A DNA stretch of 64,000 nt from Actinomadura sp. NAK00032 (GTDB lineage Bacteria > Actinomycetota > Actinomycetes > Streptosporangiales > Streptosporangiaceae), in assembly GCF_013364275.1 (NCBI RefSeq), contig NZ_CP054932.1, forward strand, positions 3,038,001 to 3,102,000, read 5' to 3'. The notes under the pieces are model-generated. The model was not told the DNA's origin. It ran no database searches and worked only from the letters and a program-made list of their open reading frames with translations. A program made the position numbers and the translations under genes. Positions 26,924-35,623 of the stretch are shown here, one piece after another. Position 1 is the first letter of the stretch. Each line of letters opens with the position of its first letter.

Positions 26924-28374
26924 TGGGCCGCACCCGGCTCACCGGGCTGCGGATGCGGCTCGCCGCCGCGTTCACGGCGGTCGCGCTGCTGGCGTCCGTG
27001 CTCGCCTCCGGCATCTCCTACGTGCTGATGCGCCGGATGATGCTGCAGCGCGCGCAGGACGCGGTGCTGTCCGACATCCGCGGCACCCTCGCCCAGCAGG
27101 TCCCGGTCGAGCTGCCGCCCGACGCGGGGCCGCTGCTCGGCGCGGCCCTGGAGAAGGCGCTCGGCGCGGCCCCGGGCCGCAAGGCGGTCGCGGTGCCGGT
27201 GCCGCTGATCGGCGGCGAGACCGGCGTCCCGCCGCCCGGCGCGCTGGACGTCCCGGTGAGCGGGGAGTTCGCCCGCCGCGCGCTGCGCGGCGTGGTCTTC
27301 CAGCGCGTGTACCGCAACGGCACGCCCTACCTGCTCGTCGGCACCCGCGTCACCGGCTACACGACCACCGAGGACGAGCCGTGGCGGACGACGCCGCCGA
27401 TGGTGTTCGTCTCGGCGAGCCTGCGCCGCGAGGCCGCCGACCTGCGGCTGTTCACCCGCGTGCTGCTGATCGCGGACGCCGCCGCGCTGGTGGCGGCGCT
27501 CGGCCTGGCGCTGCTGGCGACGCGGGGCGTGCTGGGCCCGGTGCGCCGCCTCGGCGCCGCCGCCCGCGCGCTCGGCGCGGGGGAGCTCGGCACCCGGGTC
27601 CAGGTGCGCGGCCGGGACGAGCTCGCCGACCTCGCCCGCACGTTCAACGGCACCGCGGACGCCCTGGAGCGCACGGTCACCGAGCTGCGCGCGATGGAGG
27701 CCGCGTCCCGCCGGTTCGTCGCGGACGTCTCGCACGAGCTGCGCACCCCCCTCACCTCGATGGTCGCGATGACCGGCGTGCTGGCCGAGGAGGCGGCGGA
27801 CGCGCCGGACGGCGGCGCGGTGCGGCTCGTCGCGGCGGAGACGCGGCGGCTCGGCGCGCTGGTGGAGAACCTGATCGAGATCAGCCGGTTCGACGCGGGC
27901 GCCGCGGCGCTCGTCCTCGACGACGTGAACGTGGCCGCGGCGGTCGGCGCCACCCTGGCGGCGCGCGGCTGGCAGGACGAGGTGGCGGTGGCGGGCCCCG
28001 CGGACCTGGTCGTCCGGCTGGACCCGCGGCGGTTCGACGTCATCGTCGCCAACCTCGCCGGGAACGCCCTCAAGCACGGGCGCCCGCCGGTCACGCTGCG
28101 CTTCGAGCGCACCGAGGAGGGCGCCGGCGGCGTGCGGCTCGTGGTCGCCGACCGCGGCCCCGGCCTTCCCGGCGACCTGGCCGCCGTGGTCTTCGACCGG
28201 TTCACCAAGGCCGAGGCGGCGCGCTCGCGCAGCGAGGGCAGCGGCCTCGGCCTCTCCATCGCGAAGGAGAACGCGGTGCTGCACGGCGGGACGCTGGACG
28301 CCGCGAACGGGCCGGACGGCGGCGCCGTGTTCACGCTGTGGCTGCCCGGCGGCGAGGCGGAGGAACCGGCATGA
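26920..28374 (+). CDS. Sensor histidine kinase (CseC-like)
   Basis: 484 residues. Two membrane helices (about 14-36 and 180-201) flank an extracellular sensor domain of about 140 residues; HAMP (202-255), HisKA with His272 in VADVSHELRTPLTS, and HATPase with NALKHGR, DRGPGLPGDL and GSGLGLSIAKE. The domain order matches CseC-type kinases that sense envelope stress in Streptomyces. Its first ATG overlaps the response regulator stop codon; a second ATG follows directly. Confidence 0.94.
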   Translation: MMGRTRLTGLRMRLAAAFTAVALLASVLASGISYVLMRRMMLQRAQDAVLSDIRGTLAQQVPVELPPDAGPLLGAALEKALGAAPGRKAVAVPVPLIGGETGVPPPGALDVPVSGEFARRALRGVVFQRVYRNGTPYLLVGTRVTGYTTTEDEPWRTTPPMVFVSASLRREAADLRLFTRVLLIADAAALVAALGLALLATRGVLGPVRRLGAAARALGAGELGTRVQVRGRDELADLARTFNGTADALERTVTELRAMEAASRRFVADVSHELRTPLTSMVAMTGVLAEEAADAPDGGAVRLVAAETRRLGALVENLIEISRFDAGAAALVLDDVNVAAAVGATLAARGWQDEVAVAGPADLVVRLDPRRFDVIVANLAGNALKHGRPPVTLRFERTEEGAGGVRLVVADRGPGLPGDLAAVVFDRFTKAEAARSRSEGSGLGLSIAKENAVLHGGTLDAANGPDGGAVFTLWLPGGEAEEPA

Positions 28375-28901
28375 GACGGCCGCACCGGGTGCTGACGGCC
28401 GCGGCGGCCTGCGCCGCCCTCGCCGGCTGCGGGATCAGGCCGACCGGGATCCTCCCGGCGGGGGAGGTGCCGACCGCCGGCGCGCATCCCGCCACGGTCA
28501 CCGTGTACCTCGTCCACGGCGACCGGCTCCGGGCCGTGTCGCGGCCAGGCCTGCCCGGGCAGCCGCACCTGGGCATCGACCAGCTGAACGTGCCGCCGAC
28601 CGCGCGGGAGCGCGCCATGGGGCTGCGCACCGAGGTCGACGTGCCGCTGGAGGCGTACTCGGTCATCGACGCGTCCGGCGCGGAAGGCGCGGCCAGCGCG
28701 GTCGGCGTGCGCGCGCAGATGGTCGTCCGGTCGCCCGGCGCCGGGGCGCAGAGCTGGTCGCGGATCGCGATGGCCCAGGTCGTCTGCACGGCGCAGGCCG
28801 TCCCGGGCATCGAGCGCGTCACCCTGTGGAAGGGCCCGTCCAAGGACAGGGCCGCGTGGACGTTCTCGACCTGCGACCAGTTCGCCGACCTGCTCGAATG
28901 A
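28371..28901 (+). CDS. Exported lipoprotein, GerMN-like
   Basis: 176 residues. Signal peptide with lipobox LAGC (Cys at about residue 20), then a single domain starting TVTVYLVHGDRLRAVSRP that resembles GerMN-type domains, with REL-like and VDVPLEAYS segments. It overlaps the kinase stop codon (ATGA). Lipoproteins encoded with CseBC- or MtrAB-type systems (CseA, LpqB) modulate the kinase from outside the membrane, and that is the likely role here. The stop codon forms a TGATCA palindrome with the stop of the next, convergent gene. Confidence 0.82.
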   Translation: MRRPHRVLTAAAACAALAGCGIRPTGILPAGEVPTAGAHPATVTVYLVHGDRLRAVSRPGLPGQPHLGIDQLNVPPTARERAMGLRTEVDVPLEAYSVIDASGAEGAASAVGVRAQMVVRSPGAGAQSWSRIAMAQVVCTAQAVPGIERVTLWKGPSKDRAAWTFSTCDQFADLLE

Positions 28902-29618
28902 TCAGTTCCGGGTCAGCCACTCGGTGGTGGCCTCGCCGAGGACCGAGCGGACGGCGAGGACGGCGATGCCGAGGGTGAGCACGGGCATCACGACCCAGCG
29001 CTCCACCTTGCCGTCCGTCCGCGGGACGAGCGGAATGTCGATCCGCCACGGCAGCGGCCAGAACACCGGGCAGCCGCGCGGTGTCAGGCAGTCGCCGACG
29101 ACGTGCGCGAAGCAGCCGAGCGCGACCGCGAACCCGACGAAGCTCATATCGATCTTGTGCATCAGCCAGACGGCGACGAGGGCGAGCGCGCAGTCGGCGA
29201 GCGCCGACTGCGGCTCCTTGCCCTCGAAGTCCAGCCCGACGCCGCGCAGCCCCAGGCCGACGATCATGAAGAGGCAGGCCCACCAGGCGTAGAGGTAGTG
29301 GGTGGCGAGGGTGTCCATCGCCCAGCCCATGCCGACCGCGAACAGGATCGAGTGGGTCGCGTGCCGGTGCCCGCCGGACACCTTCCCGATCCACTTGCAC
29401 ATGTGGTGGGTGATGGGGCCGAACGTGTTGGCGATGCGGCCGTTGTGGTGGTCGATGTCCGGCAGGATCGCCGCGCCCGCGCACACCACGGCGCCCGCGG
29501 CGACCTGCTCCACCGACAGCGACACCGCGTGGTCGCCGAGGAGCCGCTCGTAGCCGAGCACCGGGACGGCGGCCAGCCACGCCAGCGCGCCGCTCAGGGC
29601 GTGCGTCTTGCCCATCAT
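28902..29618 (-). CDS. YdjM-like metal-dependent membrane hydrolase
   Basis: 238 residues with 4-5 membrane helices. Family pattern: MMGKTHALSGALAWL at the start, ILPDIDHHNG, GHRHATHSI and HVVGDCLTPRG, giving the His/Asp set that would bind metal at the membrane face. Known as the LexA-binding, inner-membrane-associated hydrolase family (YdjM/YfhO group); function in actinomycetes is not established. ATG-ATG start at 29618. Its stop directly abuts that of the lipoprotein gene. Confidence 0.85.
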   Translation of the reverse strand: MMGKTHALSGALAWLAAVPVLGYERLLGDHAVSLSVEQVAAGAVVCAGAAILPDIDHHNGRIANTFGPITHHMCKWIGKVSGGHRHATHSILFAVGMGWAMDTLATHYLYAWWACLFMIVGLGLRGVGLDFEGKEPQSALADCALALVAVWLMHKIDMSFVGFAVALGCFAHVVGDCLTPRGCPVFWPLPWRIDIPLVPRTDGKVERWVVMPVLTLGIAVLAVRSVLGEATTEWLTRN

Positions 29619-29787
29619 GTGCCGTTCCCCGCCTTCCAGACCGTCCCCACCGCCCGTACTCAGGGCGGGACTCTAACCGGCACCTGATCGTTTTCAGTGG
29701 CGACGCGCCGAAGCGGGTGCTACGTCCCTTTGACGCGGAAGGTGAGGGCTCTGGTTCCCCCGGCGAGCGCGTACCGAGTCGGGGGCG

Positions 29788-30795
29788 TCAGGCCGGGATG
29801 AAGCGCCAGGCGCCGGACTCCTCGCCCGGCTCGTACGGGGAGTCCAGGCGCTTGGCGAGCACCCCCGGCAGGTCCTGGTCGCGCGCCGCCGCCGCGACGG
29901 CGTCGCCGTCCCCGGGGAACCAGGGGGCCGTCTGCCAGGCCGGCCCCGACAGCGCGAGGCCGTCGAGCCGCTCGCGCCGCTCCCGGTACGGGACGTCCAG
30001 CAGCGGATGCCCGTCCAGATGGAGCAGGTCGTAGATCATGTAGGTCTCGCGGCCGTCCAGGACGGCCAGCTCCCCGTCGAGCACCGCGCGCCGGGAGCCC
30101 AGCCCGGCGCCGAGCCGGGAGCCGAGCCCGCCGGGGCCGTCCACGGCGCGGCCCCGGCCGTCGGTGAACCGGGTCCGCCCGCCCTCGGCGTAGGCGGCCA
30201 GCCGCCGGCCGCCCCACGCGAACTCGAAGCCCCACGCGCCCTGGTCGCGGGGCAGCCGCGCCCGCCGCGCCGGCCGCATCGGGCGCACCGACTCCGGCAG
30301 CGGCTCGGCGTCCGGGTCGGCGGGCGGGTCCATCCGGTGGATCATCCAGTTCTTCCCGCGCGTCCGGAACAGCACGTACCGGCCGGAGACCCGCGAACCG
30401 TGGATGACGATCTTCACCTCGCGCTCGGACCACTTCTCCGTCTCGTACGTCCCGCGGTCCCAGACGGTCATCGTCCCGGCGCCGTACTCGCCGCGCGGGA
30501 TCTCGCCCTCGAACGTCGCGTACTCCAGCGGGTGGTCCTCGGTGTGCACGGCGAGGTGGTTCGTCTCCGGGGTCCACGGCAGGCCCTTGGGGACGGCCCA
30601 CGACACCAGCACCCCGTCGCGTTCGAGCCGCAGGTCCCAGTGCAGGCTGGTCGCGTGGTGCTCCTGGACGACGAACGTGTCGTCGTTCCCGCGCGGCACG
30701 GCCGCGTCGGCGGGCACGGGCTCCGGCGTGCGTCCCGGATCGCGCCTGCCCCGGTACTCGGCGAGCCGGTCGCCGCCCGTCTTCTTCGGGCTCAC
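29788..30795 (-). CDS. LigD-type 3'-phosphoesterase fused to a catalytically dead ligase domain
   Basis: 335 residues from the GTG at 30795. Residues 30-158 are a LigD phosphoesterase domain with its His/Arg/Glu set intact (FVVQEHHATSLHWDLRLERDG, FEGEIPRGEYGAGTMTVWD). Residues 187-333 follow the adenylation fold of an ATP-dependent DNA ligase (LDGELAVLDGRE, YDLLHLDGHPLLDVPYRERRERL, AKRLDSPYEPG), but the lysine motif is EFAWGG instead of ExKxDG (Ala193, Gly195) and the last motif ends WRFIP without its Lys. It could trim 3' ends in end-joining repair; it should not seal DNA. No Ku or polymerase gene is nearby. Confidence 0.88.
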   Translation of the reverse strand: MSPKKTGGDRLAEYRGRRDPGRTPEPVPADAAVPRGNDDTFVVQEHHATSLHWDLRLERDGVLVSWAVPKGLPWTPETNHLAVHTEDHPLEYATFEGEIPRGEYGAGTMTVWDRGTYETEKWSEREVKIVIHGSRVSGRYVLFRTRGKNWMIHRMDPPADPDAEPLPESVRPMRPARRARLPRDQGAWGFEFAWGGRRLAAYAEGGRTRFTDGRGRAVDGPGGLGSRLGAGLGSRRAVLDGELAVLDGRETYMIYDLLHLDGHPLLDVPYRERRERLDGLALSGPAWQTAPWFPGDGDAVAAAARDQDLPGVLAKRLDSPYEPGEESGAWRFIPA

Positions 30796-30815
30796 GCCGG
30801 GGACATACCCGAAGA

Positions 30816-31505
30816 TCAGCGGATGAAGACGGCGTAGTCGGCGACATCGCTCGTGAGGTCCGGCGGCAGCCCCGCGACGGCGGCCAGCTCCTCTGCGGAC
30901 ATGAACCCGCCCGCCTCCGCCCGCACCCGCGTGATCCGCGCCGCGAGCTCCGGGGTGACGCCGGGCAGCAGCGTCAGCGCCTCGGCGGGGGCGTGGTTGA
31001 CGTCGACGAGCCCGCCGTCGTTGTACCGGCGCGGCAGGTCGGGCCGCCCGATCCGCAGCTCCTTGGCGAGGCCCGGGTCGGCGGCGGCCAGCTCCCGCGC
31101 CTTGTCGCGCAGCAGCCGGCGGCGCTTGACCTGCTCCACCACGGCCTCGTTGTCGACGGCCGACAGCCCGTGCGGGTCGAACACCCGGCGCCGGATCAGG
31201 AACGCGTGTCCGCAGCCCACCACGGCGAGCACGAACAGCAGGATGCCCACCAGCCGCTCGGCGCCCTCGTCCTTGCCGATGTCCGGGAGCAGGAACATCG
31301 CCAGCGCGAACACGCCGAGGTAGGCGGCCGTGGACACCAGCAGGTGCGCGCTGCGCCGCCACAGCGCCGCCGCGGCGAACGTGAACGGCGTGGCGTAGCC
31401 GAGGGTCAGGAACGGCAGCGCCGCCCACGTCACGCTCAGCGCCGCCCGCCCCGGAGGCATGCTGTCGGACGGAACCCTCGGCTCGTACGGCGCTGGGGCG
31501 TTCAT
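30816..31505 (-). CDS. Helix-hairpin-helix membrane protein
   Basis: 229 residues. Three or four membrane segments in residues 20-105, a charged helix, then a C-terminal helix-hairpin-helix module (VDVNHAPAEALTLLPGVTPELAARITRVRAEAGGFMSAEELAAVAGLPPDL, ComEA-like). ComEA proteins bind DNA outside the membrane, but here the predicted topology could place the module inside. ATG at 31505. Ends 21 bases upstream of the LigD-like gene on the same strand, so the two may be co-transcribed, hinting at a DNA-related role. Confidence 0.8.
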   Translation of the reverse strand: MNAPAPYEPRVPSDSMPPGRAALSVTWAALPFLTLGYATPFTFAAAALWRRSAHLLVSTAAYLGVFALAMFLLPDIGKDEGAERLVGILLFVLAVVGCGHAFLIRRRVFDPHGLSAVDNEAVVEQVKRRRLLRDKARELAAADPGLAKELRIGRPDLPRRYNDGGLVDVNHAPAEALTLLPGVTPELAARITRVRAEAGGFMSAEELAAVAGLPPDLTSDVADYAVFIR

Positions 31506-31562
31506 CCAGAAATTCTCCCGGCCGGCTGGGGCGCTGAATCGGACTCTAGATCAAGGGGACCG

Positions 31563-32414
31563 TCACGGGAGGGTGAGGATTTCGTGGCCGTCATCGGTCA
31601 CCAGCAGCGTGTGCTCGAACTGTGCCGTGCGCTTGCGGTCCTTGGTGACGACCGTCCAGCCGTCCGGCCACATGTCGTAGTCGTGGGTGCCGAGCGTCAG
31701 CATCGGTTCGATCGTGAACGTCATCCCCGGCTCGATGATCGTCGTGGCGGCGGGGTCGTCGTAGTGCGGGACGACCAGCCCCGAGTGGAAGGTCGTGCCG
31801 ATCCCGTGCCCGGTGAAGTCGCGGACGACCCCGTACCCGAACCGCTTGGCGTAGGACTCGATGACCCGCCCGATCACGTTCAGCGCCCGCCCCGGCTTGA
31901 CCGCGCGGATGCCGCGCATCGTCGCCTCGCGGGTGCGCTCCACCAGCAGCCGCGACTCCTCGTCGGCGTCGCCGCACAGGAACGTCGCGTCGGTGTCGCC
32001 GTGCACGCCGTCGATGTAGGCGGTGATGTCGATGTTGATGATGTCGCCGTCGCGCAGGACCGTGTCGTCCGGGATGCCGTGGCAGATCACCTCGTTGATC
32101 GAGGTGCACAGCGACTTCGGGAACCCGCGGTAGCCCAGCGTCGACGGGTAGGCGCCGTGGTCCAGCAGGAACTCGTGCCCGATCCGGTCGAGCTCGTCGG
32201 TGGTGACGCCCGGCCGGATGTGCGCGCCGACCTCCGCCAGCGCCTGCGCCGCGATCTTGCCCGCCACCCGCATCCGCTCGATGATCTCGGGGGTCTTGAC
32301 GTCCGGCTCCCCGGTCCGCGGCCGCTTCTTGCCCACGTACTCCGGACGCGGAATGGTCGACGGGACCTTCCGCATCGGTGAAACGTTTCCGGGCCGGAGC
32401 AGCTGGGTCGTCAT
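31563..32414 (-). CDS. map: Type I methionine aminopeptidase
   Basis: 283 residues. Removes the initiator Met from new proteins. All metal ligands can be seen: Asp in [10 protein letters not shown], Asp in HGDTDATF, His in [11 protein letters not shown], Glu in TIEPM and Glu in AQFEHTLLV. The 40-residue N-terminal extension before the catalytic domain is typical of actinobacterial MetAP1c forms. ATG at 32414. Faces away from the small gene at 32477. Confidence 0.96.
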   Translation of the reverse strand: MTTQLLRPGNVSPMRKVPSTIPRPEYVGKKRPRTGEPDVKTPEIIERMRVAGKIAAQALAEVGAHIRPGVTTDELDRIGHEFLLDHGAYPSTLGYRGFPKSLCTSINEVICHGIPDDTVLRDGDIINIDITAYIDGVHGDTDATFLCGDADEESRLLVERTREATMRGIRAVKPGRALNVIGRVIESYAKRFGYGVVRDFTGHGIGTTFHSGLVVPHYDDPAATTIIEPGMTFTIEPMLTLGTHDYDMWPDGWTVVTKDRKRTAQFEHTLLVTDDGHEILTLP

Positions 32415-32476
32415 AGTGATGGAGTGTAGTCAGCGGGATCGGGGCAACGAATCCCCGCGGAGCGAGAGGAGCGCCG

Positions 32477-32656
32477 ATGGCCGACGACGACGGTGACTGG
32501 TGGTTCTGCCTGAAGCACATGAAGCCCGAGCACGGGGCCGGCTGCCCCGGCAAGGACCGGATGGGGCCGTACGCGTCCGAGGGCGAGGCCGCGAACGCCC
32601 TGGAGCTGGCCCGCGAGCGCAACGAGTCCTGGCGCCGCCGCGAGCCGGACGACTGA
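32477..32656 (+). CDS. Small conserved acidic protein, 59 residues
   Basis: My translation gives MADDDGDWWFCLKHMKPEHG, followed by a second Cys (AGCPGKDRMGPY) and a helical end (EGEAANALELARERNESWRRREPDD). GAGAGGAG lies 6 bases before the ATG, and the codon use is strongly GC3-biased. The pattern W-FCL-H, G-CP--DR-GPY, EA--AL----ERN--W recurs in small actinomycete proteins that I recognise only as conserved hypothetical. The Cys/His spacing could bind a metal, but this is not shown. Divergent from map. Confidence 0.8.
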   Translation: MADDDGDWWFCLKHMKPEHGAGCPGKDRMGPYASEGEAANALELARERNESWRRREPDD

Positions 32657-32686
32657 TCAGTCCACGACGGGTCAGTCCACGACGGG
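32657..32686. repeat. 15-bp tandem duplication at a stop codon
   Basis: Two perfect adjacent copies of TCAGTCCACGACGGG. On the minus strand each encodes the last residues and stop of the next gene (PVVD, stop), so the gene ends with two identical in-frame stop segments. The left copy touches the end of the small gene at 32656. Confidence 0.9.
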
Positions 32687-33268
32687 GCCGGAGACCACGT
32701 CGAGGAGCCTGGCGAGCCGGTCGCGGAGCCCCCGGGGCGTCCGCGCCGGCTCCCGCCCGGCCGCCGCGCTGACCAGGTGCTGCGCCCCGTCGAACGACAT
32801 CAGCGCCTCGTCTGGCGGGACGGTCAGCGCCTCGTGCGCGAGGCCGCGCAGCTCCCGGTCGCCGCCCTCCAGCGCCAGCACGGTCGCGCCGGTGCGGCGG
32901 GCGTCGTCGACCCGCTCCAGCAACGGGACGGGCGCCTCCTCCTCGGCGACGACGAACAGCGTCTCGCCGCGCCGCGCCGCCTCCAGCCGCTCCAGGCCGA
33001 CCCGCAGGTGCGGGGGCGCGTCCGCGGGCGGCGTCCAGCGGACCAGCGTCGGCGCCAGTCCGGGGACGCCGCCGAGCCGGCTCTCGTCGTCCAGGTGCGC
33101 GGCCAGGTGCCACGGGTCGCCGGCGGGCGTGCCGACCAGCAGCAGCCCGCCCGGCGTGCGGGAGGTGCCCCGCAGCGCCCGGCCGAACTCCTCGGTCCGC
33201 TCCAGCCAGCCCGTGGTCGACAGGACCTCGCGCAACAGGGTGATCTGCTCGGCGTCCACGCGCACCAT
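32672..33268 (-). CDS. Conserved hypothetical protein
   Basis: 198 residues, cytoplasmic, no recognised domain. It has an alternation of helices and short strands (GLLLVGTPAGDPWHLAAHLDDESRL, ETLFVVAEEEAPVPLLERVDDAR, TGATVLALEGGDRELRGLAHEAL), which suggests an alpha/beta fold, and a Leu/Arg-rich C-terminal helix. Proteins of this look occur near map and npdG in actinomycetes; role unknown. ATG at 33268. Stop codon lies in a 15-bp tandem duplication. Confidence 0.75.
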   Translation of the reverse strand: MVRVDAEQITLLREVLSTTGWLERTEEFGRALRGTSRTPGGLLLVGTPAGDPWHLAAHLDDESRLGGVPGLAPTLVRWTPPADAPPHLRVGLERLEAARRGETLFVVAEEEAPVPLLERVDDARRTGATVLALEGGDRELRGLAHEALTVPPDEALMSFDGAQHLVSAAAGREPARTPRGLRDRLARLLDVVSGPVVD

Positions 33269-33360
33269 GGTGCCGCACCCGGCGCCCTGATCAGGCGGTT
33301 TTCCGCGAGCCGGCGGCCCTGGCCGCGGCGGCCCCGCGCCGGTTTGGCAGACTCGGCCGC

Positions 33361-34065
33361 ATGACTGAGCAGCAGCAGAAGACGCCCTACGACCTCCCCG
33401 ACGTCAGCGGCCTGTCGATCGGCATCCTCGGCGGCACCGGTGACCAGGGCAAGGGCCTCGCGCGCCGGTTCGCGCTCGCCGGGCACACGGTGACGATCGG
33501 GTCGCGCAAGGCCGAGCGCGCCCAGGCCGCCGCCGACGAGCTGGCCGCCGAGGGCGCCGGCCCGCGGATCTCCGGCGCGGAGAACCCGGTCGCCGCCGGA
33601 CGCTCGGACGTGGTCGTCGTCGCCGTCCCGTGGGACGGCCACAAGGCCACGCTGGAGTCGCTGCGCGCCGAGCTGGCCGGCAAGATCGTCGTGGACTGCG
33701 TGAACCCGCTCGGCTTCGAGAAGGGCAAGGGCGCGTTCGCGCTGCCGGTCGAGGAGGGCAGCGCCGCCGAGCAGGCCGCCGCCGTGCTGGCCGACAGCCG
33801 CGTGGTCGCCGCCTTCCACCACGTCTCCGCCAAGCTGCTGCTCGACCCCGGCGTGGACGAGATGGAGCTGGACGTCCTCGTCCTCGGCAACGACCGCGAG
33901 GCCACCGACCTCGTCCAGGCCCTCGCGGGCCGCATCCCCGGCATGCGCGGCGTCTATGGCGGCCGGCTGCACAACGCCCACCAGGTCGAGGCGTTCACCG
34001 CCAACCTCATCTCCATGAACCGCCGCTACAAGGCCCACGCGGGACTGCGCATTACCGATGTCTGA
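33361..34065 (+). CDS. npdG: F420:NADPH oxidoreductase
   Basis: 234 residues, the usual size. Rossmann start SIGILGGTGDQGKGLARRFALAGHTVTIGSRKAERA (the GGTGDQGKGLA pattern is diagnostic), then VVVVAVPWDGH, VDCVNPLGFEKGKGAF and VVAAFHHVSAKLLLD. It passes hydride between NADPH and coenzyme F420. This and the LLM enzyme at 22300 indicate an F420-using host. ATG at 33361. Followed by a hairpin at 34127-34147. Confidence 0.95.
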   Translation: MTEQQQKTPYDLPDVSGLSIGILGGTGDQGKGLARRFALAGHTVTIGSRKAERAQAAADELAAEGAGPRISGAENPVAAGRSDVVVVAVPWDGHKATLESLRAELAGKIVVDCVNPLGFEKGKGAFALPVEEGSAAEQAAAVLADSRVVAAFHHVSAKLLLDPGVDEMELDVLVLGNDREATDLVQALAGRIPGMRGVYGGRLHNAHQVEAFTANLISMNRRYKAHAGLRITDV

Positions 34066-34126
34066 CCGGCGGCTGGAATGGAGCGCCAGCGGAATGGAGG
34101 ACGACGGTCGGACTCCTTTCGGGGGG

Positions 34127-34147
34127 TCTGGGGGTCGTCCCCCCAGA
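34127..34147 (+). terminator. Hairpin after npdG
   Basis: TCTGGGGG and CCCCCAGA arms around a short TCGT(C) loop, 61 bases beyond npdG and just before the K+ channel gene. The flanking sequence (CGGGGGGTCTGGGGG) is of the kind often found after actinomycete genes. Confidence 0.65.
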
Positions 34148-34171
34148 AGGTGAAGGATCGTTAGGCTCGGT

Positions 34172-35266
34172 GTGGTGCCGGGTTTGAACGATCCTGAGGC
34201 GGCGCGGCGGCCGCTGGTCCTGCTGCCCTCGGCGAGGACGGGGCCGCTGCGCGCGGTGGCGAAGCGGGTCGGTATCGCGCTGCTGCTGCTGTTCGCGGTG
34301 GTCGCCGCCGTGTACGCCGACCGCGACGGCTACCGCGACAGCGGCGACGGGAAGCTGTCGCTGCTGGACGCCTTCTACTACGCCACGGTGACCGTCTCGA
34401 CCACCGGCTACGGCGACATCACGCCGGTGGGGGACGCGGCCCGGTTCGTCAACATCGTCTTCATCACGCCCGTGCGGGTGCTGTTCCTCATCGTCCTCGT
34501 GGGCACGACCCTGGAGGTCCTGGCGGAACGCACCCGCGAGGACTGGCGCAAGTCACGCTGGAGGGCACGCGTGCGCGACCACATCGTGGTGGCCGGCTAC
34601 GGCACGAAGGGCCGCAGCGCCATCAAGACCCTGCTGAGCACGGGCGTCGACCGCGGGTCGATCGTCGTCGTCGACCCGGACCCGCGCGTGGTCGCGGAGG
34701 CCGCGGAGGCCGGGTTCGTGAGCATCGTCGGGGACGCGACGCGCAACTCGGTGCTGAAGCAGGCCGGGGTGCAGCGGGCCCGGGAGATCGTGGTGGCGAG
34801 CGCCCGCGACGACACCGCGGTGCTGATCACCCTGACCGCGCGGCAGCTCAACCCGCACGCCGGGATCCAGGCGTCGGTGCGCGAGTCGGAGAACGTCCCG
34901 CTGCTGCGGCAGTCGGGCGCCGACCGCGTGGTGACGTCGTCGGAGGCGGCGGGCCGGCTGCTCGGGATGTCCACCAGCCAGCCCGCGGTCAGCGAGGTCA
35001 TCGAGGACCTCCTCGACCAGGGCAGCGGCCTGGACCTGGTATCGCGCGCGGTGCGGCCGGACGAGGTCGGCGGGTCGCTGGCCGCGGTGCGCGAGCCGGC
35101 GCTCGCGGTCGTCCGGGACGGCCGGACGCTGCCGTTCGACCATCCGCGGTGCACCACCCTGGAGGCCGGCGACCGGCTGATCGTCGCGCGCTCGTCGCCG
35201 CGCCCGCGCGCCGGATCCGACGGCGGGAAGGGAGCGGACGGCGCCTCCGCTGCGTCCGAACAGTGA
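34172..35266 (+). CDS. Two-helix K+ channel with RCK domain
   Basis: 364 residues. Two membrane helices (about 30-47 and 90-112) flank a pore loop with the selectivity filter TTGYGD; a cytoplasmic RCK/TrkA-N Rossmann domain follows (HIVVAGYGTKGRSAIKTLL, IVVVDPDPRVV, SIVGDATR) and then an RCK-C region (about 250-340). MthK-like architecture. The last 20 residues are low complexity. GTG at 34172. A GTGA overlap at its stop codon allows direct read-on to the next gene. Confidence 0.93.
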   Translation: MVPGLNDPEAARRPLVLLPSARTGPLRAVAKRVGIALLLLFAVVAAVYADRDGYRDSGDGKLSLLDAFYYATVTVSTTGYGDITPVGDAARFVNIVFITPVRVLFLIVLVGTTLEVLAERTREDWRKSRWRARVRDHIVVAGYGTKGRSAIKTLLSTGVDRGSIVVVDPDPRVVAEAAEAGFVSIVGDATRNSVLKQAGVQRAREIVVASARDDTAVLITLTARQLNPHAGIQASVRESENVPLLRQSGADRVVTSSEAAGRLLGMSTSQPAVSEVIEDLLDQGSGLDLVSRAVRPDEVGGSLAAVREPALAVVRDGRTLPFDHPRCTTLEAGDRLIVARSSPRPRAGSDGGKGADGASAASEQ

Positions 35267-35298
35267 CATATCATCAGGGTGGCTACAGGCAGGTGGAC

Positions 35299-35619
35299 AT
35301 GCGAGAGATCCGGTCGGCAGATCCGTGGAGCGCCTTTCTCGCCCCTCCCGGGCGCGGCGCGGGAGCGCGCCGGGAGCCCGGTGCGGCGCCCGCCGCCGAG
35401 CCCGGTCCGCCCGGCGCCGGGCCCGTGCCCGAGGACGCGTGCCGGCGCGTGCTCGCCCAGTTGCGGACGGCCGGGACGCCGCAGTCGCTGGAGCAGCTCC
35501 ACCACGCCACCCGGCTCGGGCTGCTCGAGGTCGCGGACGCCGTGGACGCGCTGCGCGAGCGCGGCCTGGTCGCCGTGGACCGGGAGATCGACGAGGTCGT
35601 CCGGCTGACCGGGGACTGA
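35299..35619 (+). CDS. Small winged-helix-like protein
   Basis: 106 residues from the ATG at 35299 (AGG upstream); a GTG at 35263 that overlaps the channel stop codon would add 12 residues. A Pro/Ala/Gly linker (residues 15-45) leads to a 60-residue helical domain, RRVLAQLRTAGTPQSLEQLHHATRLGLLEVADAVDALRERGLVAVDREIDEVVRL, with the three-helix plus wing look of MarR/ArsR DNA-binding modules. Sits between the K+ channel and a membrane protein; may regulate them or act in signalling. Identity unknown. Confidence 0.7.
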   Translation: MREIRSADPWSAFLAPPGRGAGARREPGAAPAAEPGPPGAGPVPEDACRRVLAQLRTAGTPQSLEQLHHATRLGLLEVADAVDALRERGLVAVDREIDEVVRLTGD

Positions 35620-35623
35620 GCCG

